NCBI GenBank assembly: GCA_002347705.1
Contig: DDWY01000050.1
Location: 1,715-19,407 of the forward strand
Direction of reading: 5' to 3'
Source: Anaerolineaceae bacterium UBA2274
Lineage (GTDB): Bacteria > Chloroflexota > Anaerolineae > Anaerolineales > Anaerolineaceae
DNA: 17,693 bases
Part shown: piece by piece, positions 1-6,101 of the stretch
Layout of the letters: the number at the start of each line of letters is the position of its first letter
Position numbering within the stretch: the stretch's first letter is position 1
The notes under the pieces: model-generated
Told to the model about the DNA's origin: nothing
What the model saw: the letters and a program-made list of their open reading frames with translations, nothing else
Databases searched by the model: none
Made by a program: the position numbers and the translations under genes

Positions 1-120
1 GAGTAGGAACGAAGCAATCTAAAATCTTGACCCACCTTTACAGTAAGTTTTCCGCGCTAGGTATTGTGGCAAGTTGGCAATTCAGATTGCTTCGCAAAAA
101 CGGCTCGCAATGACAGATTA
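1..120. repeat. Hairpin-type intergenic repeat (GCAATGACAG / GAAGCAATCT family)
   Basis: An 11-bp inverted repeat pairs CGAAGCAATCT (10-20) with AGATTGCTTCG (84-94). The right part continues into TCGCAATGACAGATT (105-119), and the same 15 bases recur exactly at 17338-17352. Short repeats of this general form (CATTGCGAG...GAAGCAATCTC) are common between genes in many bacterial genomes. No coding signal is seen here. The element may be cut off by the window edge. Confidence 0.6.
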
Positions 121-194
121 AGTTGGTTTCGGCGGAGGGCGCAACCCTTGCAGCTTTGCTGCCAGGGCAGTTGAGGCGCATGTATAGAAAAGTA

Positions 195-230
195 TGATTG
201 TTTACAGAATATCCGATGTGATTGTTTACA
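195..230 (+). promoter_or_regulatory. Paired direct repeats TGATTGTTTACA, 24-bp period
   Basis: The 12-mer TGATTGTTTACA occurs at 195-206 and again at 219-230, exactly 24 bp apart. The second copy contains TTGT-TT-ACAA, a short dyad. Two identical sites at near-integral helical spacing are the usual look of a regulator binding pair. They lie about 350 bp upstream of deoC with repeats in between, so a link to deoC is a guess. They could also belong to a gene beyond the left edge, or be repeat debris. Confidence 0.3.
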
Positions 231-365
231 ATTTTGGATAGTTATTCATCTCTGTTTACCCAGCGTATACACCGGACCAATGCTGCGGACAGGCACAGCC
301 CTCAGGAGGGTGGTTCCCAAGGGACTGTCCCTACGTGAGAATATATTCAATTTCAAACGGTTCGG

Positions 366-437
366 GTAAGGGCGAAGCATCCCAAAATGAACCTTCCGCT
401 ACTATAGACTCACTTGTTCAGGAAGCTTCGCCCCTAC
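366..437. repeat. 72-bp MITE-like element with 17-bp terminal inverted repeats
   Basis: The left end (366-382) and right end (421-437) are inverted repeats that match at 15 of 17 positions, with the core GGGCGAAGC / GCTTCGCCC. The 38-bp centre has no similarity that I recognise. The size and end structure fit a miniature inverted-repeat element or a large hairpin repeat. The right end runs into CCCTACG (432-438), a motif shared with other repeats in this window. No flanking target duplication is obvious. Confidence 0.65.
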
Positions 438-583
438 GGCGAGATTGCACAGACCCCCAAGGTTTTTACTCCAAGGGCTGGGCTGCCACACAACCCTATC
501 CACCGGCCACACAGAGCATCCTATAGGGGGTAAAATTAATCAAACCGGTCAGAGGGGAACCGGAAAAATCCAAGGAGTACACC

Positions 584-1393
584 ATGACCACCAACGATTT
601 CAAATCCATTTATGCTTTTCAAAAGACACTTAGCTCCCATGGGCAAACTATGACCACCTATTTCGACAAAAAAGGGCGCGTTCAGAAGGTTGAAGCCTGC
701 ACAGACTCCACCAGTGATGATCACACCATCCCCTTGGTCAGCATCATTGATCACACCCTTCTCAAACCGGACGCAACGGCTGAGCAGGTGGCGATCCTGT
801 GTGAGCAAGCCCTGGAATACCACTTTGGCGCGGTCTGCGTCAACAGCTACTGGGTGGCTTACTGCAAAGCCGCGCTGGCAGGTTCGAGTGTTAAAGTTGG
901 AGCCACAATTGGCTTCCCTCTGGGTGCGATGTCCACCAAAGCGAAAGTTTTTGACACCAAACAATCGATCAAGGACGGAGCGACTGAAATTGATATGGTG
1001 ATAAACATCGGCGAGTTGAAGTCAGGCAACCTGGCAGCAGTAGCCAACGACATCCGCGAAGTGGTACGCGTGGCACACAAGATGGGCGCGATTGTCAAGG
1101 TCATTTTGGAGACCTGCCTGCTCACGGACGAGGAAAAGGTTACCGCCTGCCTGATCGCCAAGGAAGCTGGAGCAGATTTTGTGAAGACCTCAACCGGATT
1201 TTCGACCGGCGGAGCGACTATTGAAGACGTGCGTCTGATGCGCAGTGTGGTGGGGCCGGAAATGGGCGTTAAAGCTTCTGGCGGCATCCGCAGCCTGGCA
1301 GACGCGCAGGCGATGATCGAAGCCGGCGCAACCCGCATCGGCACCAGCGGCGGCATCACGATGGCCAAGGAGCTGGCAGTCCAGCAAGCTTAA
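584..1393 (+). CDS. deoC: Deoxyribose-phosphate aldolase
   Basis: This class I aldolase cleaves 2-deoxy-D-ribose 5-phosphate to glyceraldehyde 3-phosphate and acetaldehyde in the cytosol, the last step of deoxynucleoside breakdown. The 269-residue protein carries the family landmarks in order: IDHTLLKPDAT (about 55-65), the acid/base aspartate in EIDMVIN (D137), the Schiff-base lysine in FVKTSTGF (K201) and the second active-site lysine in GVKASGGIR (K230), followed by the phosphate-binding GTSGG (253-257). The start at 584 is supported by AAGGAG at 572-577. About 50 residues precede the TIM barrel, longer than the usual ~220-residue bacterial form. A later start at Met23 is possible but lacks a comparable ribosome binding site. 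The gene stands alone and ends in an intrinsic terminator. It fits functionally with the nucleoside importer elsewhere in the window. Confidence 0.97.
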   Translation: MTTNDFKSIYAFQKTLSSHGQTMTTYFDKKGRVQKVEACTDSTSDDHTIPLVSIIDHTLLKPDATAEQVAILCEQALEYHFGAVCVNSYWVAYCKAALAGSSVKVGATIGFPLGAMSTKAKVFDTKQSIKDGATEIDMVINIGELKSGNLAAVANDIREVVRVAHKMGAIVKVILETCLLTDEEKVTACLIAKEAGADFVKTSTGFSTGGATIEDVRLMRSVVGPEMGVKASGGIRSLADAQAMIEAGATRIGTSGGITMAKELAVQQA

Positions 1394-1424
1394 GTTCTTG
1401 CGGTATTATTAAGATAAGATCACA

Positions 1425-1453
1425 AAACCCACCCGTAACAGGTGGGTTTTTTT
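1425..1453 (+). terminator. Rho-independent terminator of deoC
   Basis: A perfect 9-bp stem AAACCCACC (1425-1433) / GGTGGGTTT (1441-1449) with a 7-base loop is followed by a T run to 1453. It begins 32 bases after the deoC stop codon. Confidence 0.9.
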
Positions 1454-1556
1454 CGGAGAAGGTAGTTCAAATCGAGTTTTATTACCCTCATCACCACTGT
1501 CGGCGGATTGAGGGCACGATGCATTCGTCCGGCACAAAGCTGACAGTGCCCTCAAT

Positions 1557-1666
1557 CCCGCCCTACGATAAAATGTCAATCAAACACACAAAAAAGCTTG
1601 GAAGGTGGGTAGGTTTCTAAATATGTCTCCAGTTCCGACATTCGTTTACGCCAACCCACCCTACGC
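1557..1666 (+). repeat. ~110-bp direct repeat, copy 1
   Basis: This segment is repeated at 1930-2039 at a constant offset of 373 bp, with no gaps and about five mismatches clustered at 1608-1618. It includes a shared part (CCCTACGATAAAATG...) followed by a complete 57-bp inverted-repeat element (1604-1660). Confidence 0.9.
1604..1660 (+). repeat. 57-bp inverted-repeat element, copy 1
   Basis: It begins GGTGGGTAGG and ends GCCAACCCACC, so the ends can pair as an imperfect terminal inverted repeat. The length matches the copies at 1977, 2163, 17129 and 17508. The right flank is CTACG. Confidence 0.8.
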
Positions 1667-1747
1667 GTGAGGTTTGAAATGACAGATTAACAGGCAGATC
1701 GCCACGCTTCGCTTGCTATAACGGAGAAACAGGCTTATGTTAGCGGT

Positions 1748-1784
1748 TGTCGGAGTGAGCAAAAGAGGCTCATTCCGACCTACG
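1748..1784. repeat. Hairpin repeat (GTCGGAGTGAGC family), copy 1
   Basis: TCGGAGTGAGC and GCTCATTCCGA form a hairpin with one mismatch in eleven positions around an AAAAGAG loop. The first 27 bases (1748-1774) recur exactly at 2247-2273. The right flank reads CCTACG. Confidence 0.7.
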
Positions 1785-1929
1785 TAGAACCGAGGTTCGC
1801 GAGGACAAGAAGGCGCTTGGCATAAGCGTATCATGGAGGATGTTGTGTACGGCGGATTGGAAGCACGGAGAGTCCTCATTGCGTTTTTGTGTTCGGCTCT
1901 TCCAATACCCTGCTTCGCGGGCACTTTGT

Positions 1930-2039
1930 CCCGCCCTACGATAAAATGTCAATCAAACACACAAAAAAGCTTGGAAGGTGCACAGGCTTTTAAATATGTC
2001 TCCAGTTCCGACATTCGTTTACGCCAACCCACCCTACGC
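1930..2039 (+). repeat. ~110-bp direct repeat, copy 2
   Basis: Second copy of the segment at 1557-1666. The two differ mainly at the left arm of the embedded 57-bp element, which reads GGTGCACAGGC here instead of GGTGGGTAGGT. Confidence 0.9.
1977..2033 (+). repeat. 57-bp inverted-repeat element, copy 2 (left arm degraded)
   Basis: Same length and same right end (GCCAACCCACC) as the other copies. The left arm is GGTGCACAGGC, so it pairs less well than the other copies. Confidence 0.75.
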
Positions 2040-2162
2040 TTGGGATGATGACAATGCCGGATTGCGTTTTCGAATTCAATCAAAGCAGGAGGAGTAAACC
2101 CCTCTAGTACGGATGGGCTTTAGTCCATCCGACGGGAAATGCTACAGGTCGAAGTTGTTGTT

Positions 2163-2219
2163 GGTGGGTAGGCTATACAGAGTATCAGGTAGATCAGGAT
2201 TTATTGACGCCAACCCACC
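2163..2219 (+). repeat. 57-bp inverted-repeat element, copy 3
   Basis: It starts GGTGGGTAGGCTAT and ends GACGCCAACCCACC. GGTGGGTAGGC pairs with GCCAACCCACC with a single A/A mismatch. The interior differs from the copies at 1604 and 1977, so this is not part of the 110-bp duplication. Confidence 0.85.
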
Positions 2220-2246
2220 CTACGATTCCATCGGGTTGAATTGCTA

Positions 2247-2308
2247 TGTCGGAGTGAGCAAAAGAGGCTCATTACACAGCTTCGCCGGTACTTCGTCCGA
2301 CCTACAAA
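2247..2308. repeat. Hairpin repeat (GTCGGAGTGAGC family), copy 2, longer version
   Basis: The first 27 bases match 1748-1774 exactly. The copy then diverges through ACACAGCTTCGCCGG and ends GTCCGACCTAC, so its outer ends GTCGGA/TCCGAC can still pair. Confidence 0.6.
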
Positions 2309-2379
2309 GCATAAACAAGTGAGAATAAAGTGGAACGGCACAAGCCGCGTTCCCTACGGTAAAAGGAGTTGAGGCTGGC

Positions 2380-3201
2380 ATGGGAATTGCTACCAATCGT
2401 TTGAGTATTCTTATCGAGGGAGTTATGACTGAGCCAAAGAAAAGCGTTCGCATTGTCATGTTCATTGGGCTGATCGCCTTGAACATTTTATTGCTTACCG
2501 TAGTTCTGCAACGCACTCGCCCCGAACGCACTCCCCAAGCCAAAATGGTCAGCCCCAAGGCCGTTTCGACAGCCATGGAACACAAGCTGTACCTCCCCCT
2601 GGCAGCCAGCCCTTACGACGCACCGATTGTTCTCCTGCCGGGTGATGGAGTCTACTACGAACGGGATCAGGATATCCAGATCGTGCATGTTGTGGGGGAA
2701 GTGCTCAACAACACCCCAACAACGGTCAACAAAGTGATGATAGAAGCCGTGCTCAATCTAAAATCCGGAGACCAAACAACGCTTCGCGGCTTTCCATCGG
2801 TTGGCAGCATTGCGCCTGGCAACCAGGCATGTTTTGACCTTTACGTAATGGAGTCTAAAGAAGTTGAAAGTTATGCTGTCAAAGTACTTTCGTATGCCAC
2901 TGGCGGTAGCGTGCCGGGCGGAGTGGACATCGTGATTACCAATTATGGGTATGACACGCAAAATGCCTGGTATAGCGTGGAAGGGACAATCAACAACGTT
3001 GATCCCATGATTCTGAACGATTTGCGAGCGGTGGCAACCCTCTTCGATAGTTCCGGCAGAGTGTTGGGCTGTGAGCAAAGCTATGTGCGCACCCAATCAG
3101 AAGAGGCCAACGCGCCTGCCACTTTTAGTATTTTATTTATGAATCGGGATTTTTCACAGGCTTCTAACTTTTCGCTTGCCGTTGCTGGCGCTTCACAATA
3201 G
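2380..3201 (+). CDS. Membrane-anchored protein with two FxLYD-like domains
   Basis: This 273-residue protein has a short charged N-terminus, one hydrophobic segment (about 23-43) and an extracytoplasmic part. The latter shows two similar beta-rich units. The first is about 95-175, with VVGEVLNNTPTTVNKVMIEA and GSIAPGNQACFDLYV. The second is about 185-270, with YSVEGTINNVDPMILNDLRA and FSILF. The 'V.G.V.N.....' pattern followed by a 'G..AF.LYV'-type strand resembles the FxLYD family, usually found on bacterial surface proteins of unknown function. Two starts are possible. Met1 has AAAGGAG at 2362-2368, 11 bases away. Met16 (2425) has GAGGGAG only two bases away and gives a more typical signal-anchor. 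No enzymatic motif is seen, and the function is unknown. It appears monocistronic, between repeats and the marR promoter. Confidence 0.8.
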   Translation: MGIATNRLSILIEGVMTEPKKSVRIVMFIGLIALNILLLTVVLQRTRPERTPQAKMVSPKAVSTAMEHKLYLPLAASPYDAPIVLLPGDGVYYERDQDIQIVHVVGEVLNNTPTTVNKVMIEAVLNLKSGDQTTLRGFPSVGSIAPGNQACFDLYVMESKEVESYAVKVLSYATGGSVPGGVDIVITNYGYDTQNAWYSVEGTINNVDPMILNDLRAVATLFDSSGRVLGCEQSYVRTQSEEANAPATFSILFMNRDFSQASNFSLAVAGASQ

Positions 3202-3323
3202 CTTTACCCTCATCTCCCCATTTACAATAGAGGCAAAATCCACCCGAAATCGATTTTTGTGCCTGACTCCTTTGCGCCAACTATGGCGCGATTCAAGGTT
3301 TTCTCCAAGCTTGTAAATTCGTC

Positions 3324-3352
3324 TTGACAATTCACCATCCCGGTTGTATAGT
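3324..3352 (+). promoter_or_regulatory. Sigma70-type promoter of the marR-exporter operon
   Basis: Consensus -35 TTGACA (3324-3329), a 17-bp spacer and -10 TATAGT (3347-3352). It lies 33 bp upstream of the marR start codon. This is the best promoter in the window. Confidence 0.88.
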
Positions 3353-3370
3353 AAAGCTCGTTTAACTATA
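3347..3370. promoter_or_regulatory. Inverted-repeat operator overlapping the -10
   Basis: Exact 6-bp arms TATAGT (3347-3352) and ACTATA (3365-3370) frame an AAA...TTT-flanked core, giving a dyad of 24 bp. The left arm is the -10 hexamer itself. MarR dimers bind dyads of this size and block RNA polymerase, so this is a likely autorepression site of the MarR protein encoded immediately downstream. Confidence 0.7.
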
Positions 3371-3384
3371 AAGACAGGTTTACA

Positions 3385-3849
3385 ATGCAGGAAAAGCACG
3401 ATAACTTAACTGAACAACTCAACCAGTTTGCTAACATGACGATGCACATCAACATGATCTACAACATGCAGTTCATGCAGGAGTATGATCTTTCTTTTTC
3501 GCATCTCAGCAGCCTTTTCTTCATCCATCGCGCAGGCTGCACCAACATTCACTGCCTTGCAAATCACCTGGGTGTCACCAAAGCTGCTGTATCGCAGATG
3601 GTGGATCGCCTGGTTGAATTAGATTTGATTTCCCGTGAGGAAGACCCGATCGACAGGCGCAGCAAGTTGATCTGCCTGAGCAAGAACGGGGAGAGCCTGG
3701 TTCAAAAAGCCTTCCTAACCCGCCGCAAATGGGTCCCGGACCTGGCTGCCAGCCTGACAGAGACCCAGAAACAGCAGGCACGCCAGATACTCGAAATCAT
3801 GTACGAAAAACTCAAAGAAATCCACGAAGGATTAAATCCCAAATTGTAG
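3385..3849 (+). CDS. MarR-family transcriptional regulator
   Basis: This 154-residue cytoplasmic dimeric winged-helix regulator probably represses its own operon, including the two exporter genes that follow. It shows the MarR layout: N-terminal dimerisation helix (about 5-32), a helix-turn-helix with recognition helix TKAAVSQMVDRLVELDLI (65-82), the diagnostic wing REEDPIDRRSKLICLSKNG (84-102) and a long C-terminal dimerisation helix (125-148). The start is fixed by its position just after a strong promoter, although the ribosome binding site is weak (ACAGG at about 3374-3378). The next gene starts 11 bases after its stop codon. In the family, small lipophilic or phenolic ligands usually lift repression. 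The ligand here is unknown, but exporter substrates are the natural candidates. Confidence 0.93.
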   Translation: MQEKHDNLTEQLNQFANMTMHINMIYNMQFMQEYDLSFSHLSSLFFIHRAGCTNIHCLANHLGVTKAAVSQMVDRLVELDLISREEDPIDRRSKLICLSKNGESLVQKAFLTRRKWVPDLAASLTETQKQQARQILEIMYEKLKEIHEGLNPKL

Positions 3850-3860
3850 AGAAACAACCT

Positions 3861-6101
3861 ATGCTAAGACTTAAGAAATACTATCGACCTTACCTCAAAT
3901 TCATTCTGCCAGCCATTTTGTTCGTGCTGGTCGTTGCCTGGAGCGATCTGCAGTTGCCAGATTACCTTTCGGACATCGTCAATATTGGCATTCAACAACA
4001 GGGGGTAGATTCCGGCGCCCCTGTGGTCCTGAGCGAAAGCACCTTCCAGAGCATCGACGATCTATATCCTGATGAGGGGGCAGAACTAAGGCAATATTAC
4101 GAGCTGGTTGTTCCTGGCAGCCCACAATCGGAAGCGCTTGCAGCAGATTTCCCAAAAGCTGCGGAGGAGCCAGTTTACGCCCTGAAGGAGCTTGAGGAAG
4201 GTCAAAAGCTGCTGGTAGAAGATTTGATCTCCAAGCCGATGGTTTTCATCCAGAGCGTGAGTATGCTCCAGGAGGATCCCGAACGCGCCGCCCAGATGCT
4301 TGGGGAAAATTTCCCGCTGGATCCAAACCTGGTGAGCAGCGGGCAGGATCTGTTGAGTTTGCTCTTAGTGATGCCCCAGGCACAACGCACGGCGCTGCTC
4401 GACAAAGTCAATCAGCATTTTTCCACGCTTGAAGGAACAATCCTTCACCAACTCACGATCACCGCGATTAACAGCGAGTATTCTGCCCTGAATGCAGACA
4501 CCGGGCGTTTTCAGACCAATTACATTCTGCGTGTCGGCGCTCAAATGCTTGCCGTTTCCCTGCTTGGATTGGTCGCATCCTTAGCGGTCAGTTATTTAGC
4601 TTCAATAACCTCTGCCAGTGTTGCCAAGGACTTGCGCTCAGACGTTTTCCGCAAGGTTACTGATTTTACCAATGCCGAGTTTGAAAGCTTCTCCACCGCC
4701 TCGCTTATAACCCGCACCACCAACGATGTTGACCAGGTGCGGATGGCAAGCTTCATGCTGATCCGCATGGGCTTTCAGGCGCCTCTGATCGGCGGCTTAG
4801 GGGTTGTGCGCGCTCTCGAGAAAAGCCCCGGCATGTGGTGGACGATCGCGTTGATAGTTGCGGTATTAATGATTTTCATCGTCACCATGTTTTTGGTCGT
4901 TGTCCCGCGCTTCAAGCGCATTCAAGCCTTCATCGACAGGCTAAACCTGGTAATGCGCGAGAATCTTTCAGGCATCATGGTTGTGAGAGCCTTCAATAAA
5001 CAGGAATATGAAGAAGGACGATTTGACGCTGCCAACAAGGATCTAACGAGCAACATGCTCTTCATTGGACGCGCAATGTCCTTCCTTTTTCCAATCATGA
5101 ACCTGGTAATGATGGCGGGGCAGGTGTTCATCATCTGGGTAGGAGCCAGATTCGTGGCACAATCCAACATGCAAGTCGGTAACTTAATTGCCTTCATGCA
5201 GTATGCTATGCAAATTATGTTTGCCTTTTTGAATCTTTCGATTCTTTTCGTTTTCATCCCACGCGCTGGCGTTTCGGCTAACCGCATTGCCGATGTACTC
5301 GAAAAACCCGTTTCCATCAAAGATCCTGCCGAACCGGTCGCGTTGAAACAACCCGTCAAGGGCGTTGTAGAATTTCATGATGTCGATTTTCGCTATCCCG
5401 ATGCTGAAGAGGACATCCTGCACGATATCAGTTTTAAAGCAGAGCCAGGGCAGGTGACCGCAATTATCGGCTCAACCGGCAGTGGTAAATCTACAATGAT
5501 CAACCTTTTGCCACGCTTTTTCGATGTGAGCAAAGGAAAGATCACGATTGATGATGTCGACATTCGCGACATCCCTCAAGCAACTTTACGGGATCAGATC
5601 GGTTACGCGCCCCAAAAAGGGCTGCTCTTCAGTGGTACCGTTGCCAGCAACCTGCAGGTAGCAAAACCTGATGCCACCGAAGAAGAAATGCGCGAAGCAA
5701 TTACGATCGCGCAGGCAGCCGACTTCGTCCTGGATAGCGAAGACGGGCTAAATATGCCCATCGCACAGGGCGGCGATAACCTCTCGGGCGGTCAGCGGCA
5801 GCGCCTTTCCATAGCGCGCGCCATCATTAAACCCCGACCAATCTATATCTTTGATGACAGTTTCTCGGCACTGGATTTCAAGACCGACTCAGCCCTACGC
5901 AGTGCCCTGCGGCCACGCGTTGCGAACAGCACCTTTATCATCATTACCCAGCGTGTTTCAACCGCCAAAAACTCTGACCAGGTCATCGTGTTTGACAACG
6001 GCCTGGCGGTTGGTAAAGGGAGCCATCAATACCTCATGGCCCACTGCCCCACCTATCAGGAGATTGCGAGCTCCCAGTTGAGCGCGGAGGAGTTAGCATG
6101 A
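3861..6101 (+). CDS. ABC exporter half-transporter, degenerate-site subunit
   Basis: This 746-residue fusion of a membrane domain and an ATPase domain is the first half of a heterodimeric exporter. TM1 is about 14-30 and TM2 about 225-248. The ~190 residues between them form an unusually large, probably extracytoplasmic insertion, followed by the remaining core helices to about 470. The ATPase has Walker A GSTGSGKST (537-545), an intact LSGGQ (641-645) and Walker B IYIFDD, where D666 replaces the catalytic glutamate. Q697 replaces the switch histidine (ITQRVST). This pattern marks the non-hydrolytic site of asymmetric exporters such as TM287/TM288 and BmrC/BmrD. An upstream in-frame start at 3729 would overlap marR; the ATG at 3861, 11 bases after the marR stop, begins a normal MLRLKKYYRPYLKF sequence. 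It lacks a clear ribosome binding site, which suggests translational coupling. Its stop overlaps the next gene by ATGA. The substrate is unknown; drug or lipid efflux is plausible. Confidence 0.93.
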   Translation: MLRLKKYYRPYLKFILPAILFVLVVAWSDLQLPDYLSDIVNIGIQQQGVDSGAPVVLSESTFQSIDDLYPDEGAELRQYYELVVPGSPQSEALAADFPKAAEEPVYALKELEEGQKLLVEDLISKPMVFIQSVSMLQEDPERAAQMLGENFPLDPNLVSSGQDLLSLLLVMPQAQRTALLDKVNQHFSTLEGTILHQLTITAINSEYSALNADTGRFQTNYILRVGAQMLAVSLLGLVASLAVSYLASITSASVAKDLRSDVFRKVTDFTNAEFESFSTASLITRTTNDVDQVRMASFMLIRMGFQAPLIGGLGVVRALEKSPGMWWTIALIVAVLMIFIVTMFLVVVPRFKRIQAFIDRLNLVMRENLSGIMVVRAFNKQEYEEGRFDAANKDLTSNMLFIGRAMSFLFPIMNLVMMAGQVFIIWVGARFVAQSNMQVGNLIAFMQYAMQIMFAFLNLSILFVFIPRAGVSANRIADVLEKPVSIKDPAEPVALKQPVKGVVEFHDVDFRYPDAEEDILHDISFKAEPGQVTAIIGSTGSGKSTMINLLPRFFDVSKGKITIDDVDIRDIPQATLRDQIGYAPQKGLLFSGTVASNLQVAKPDATEEEMREAITIAQAADFVLDSEDGLNMPIAQGGDNLSGGQRQRLSIARAIIKPRPIYIFDDSFSALDFKTDSALRSALRPRVANSTFIIITQRVSTAKNSDQVIVFDNGLAVGKGSHQYLMAHCPTYQEIASSQLSAEELA

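Larger units (their letters stand above)
121..583 (+). other. Gene-free upstream region of deoC
   Basis: No convincing gene lies here. Short open frames at 335-526 and 445-633 run through a hairpin repeat and have no ribosome binding site or recognisable protein motif. The stretch holds a pair of TGATTGTTTACA direct repeats (195-206 and 219-230), a hairpin element (366-437) and the deoC ribosome binding site. A TAAAAT hexamer at 531-536 could be a -10 element for deoC, but no good -35 lies at the right distance. I cannot name the deoC promoter with confidence. Confidence 0.5.
1454..2379. other. Gene-free mosaic of short hairpin repeats
   Basis: About 0.9 kb without a credible gene. Open frames at 1833-2048 and 2113-2322 (+) and 1661-1952 (-) run straight through repeat copies and show no protein motif or ribosome binding site. 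The stretch contains a ~110-bp direct duplication, three copies of a 57-bp inverted-repeat element, two copies of a GTCGGAGTGAGC hairpin element, a GGATGG/CCATCC hairpin at 2111-2130 and a GGAACG/CGTTCC hairpin near 2332-2353. The promoter of the downstream surface-protein gene should lie near its right end but is not recognisable. Confidence 0.75.

Noticed and set aside
335..633. Short open frames upstream of deoC
   Set aside because: They cross a hairpin repeat, lack ribosome binding sites and show no protein-like motif. One overlaps the deoC start in another frame.
536..964. 142-codon open frame opposite deoC
   Set aside because: It is antisense to a well-conserved enzyme gene and has no recognisable motif, so it is a shadow of the deoC codon pattern.
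1661..2322. Short open frames of 60-87 codons on both strands
   Set aside because: Their translations are of repeat DNA, and copies of the same repeat occur in different frames. No start signal is seen.
3729..3860. Upstream extension of the first exporter gene
   Set aside because: It would overlap marR by 120 bases and adds a Pro/Arg-rich sequence unlike the family. The ATG at 3861 fits the spacing and the usual N-terminus.
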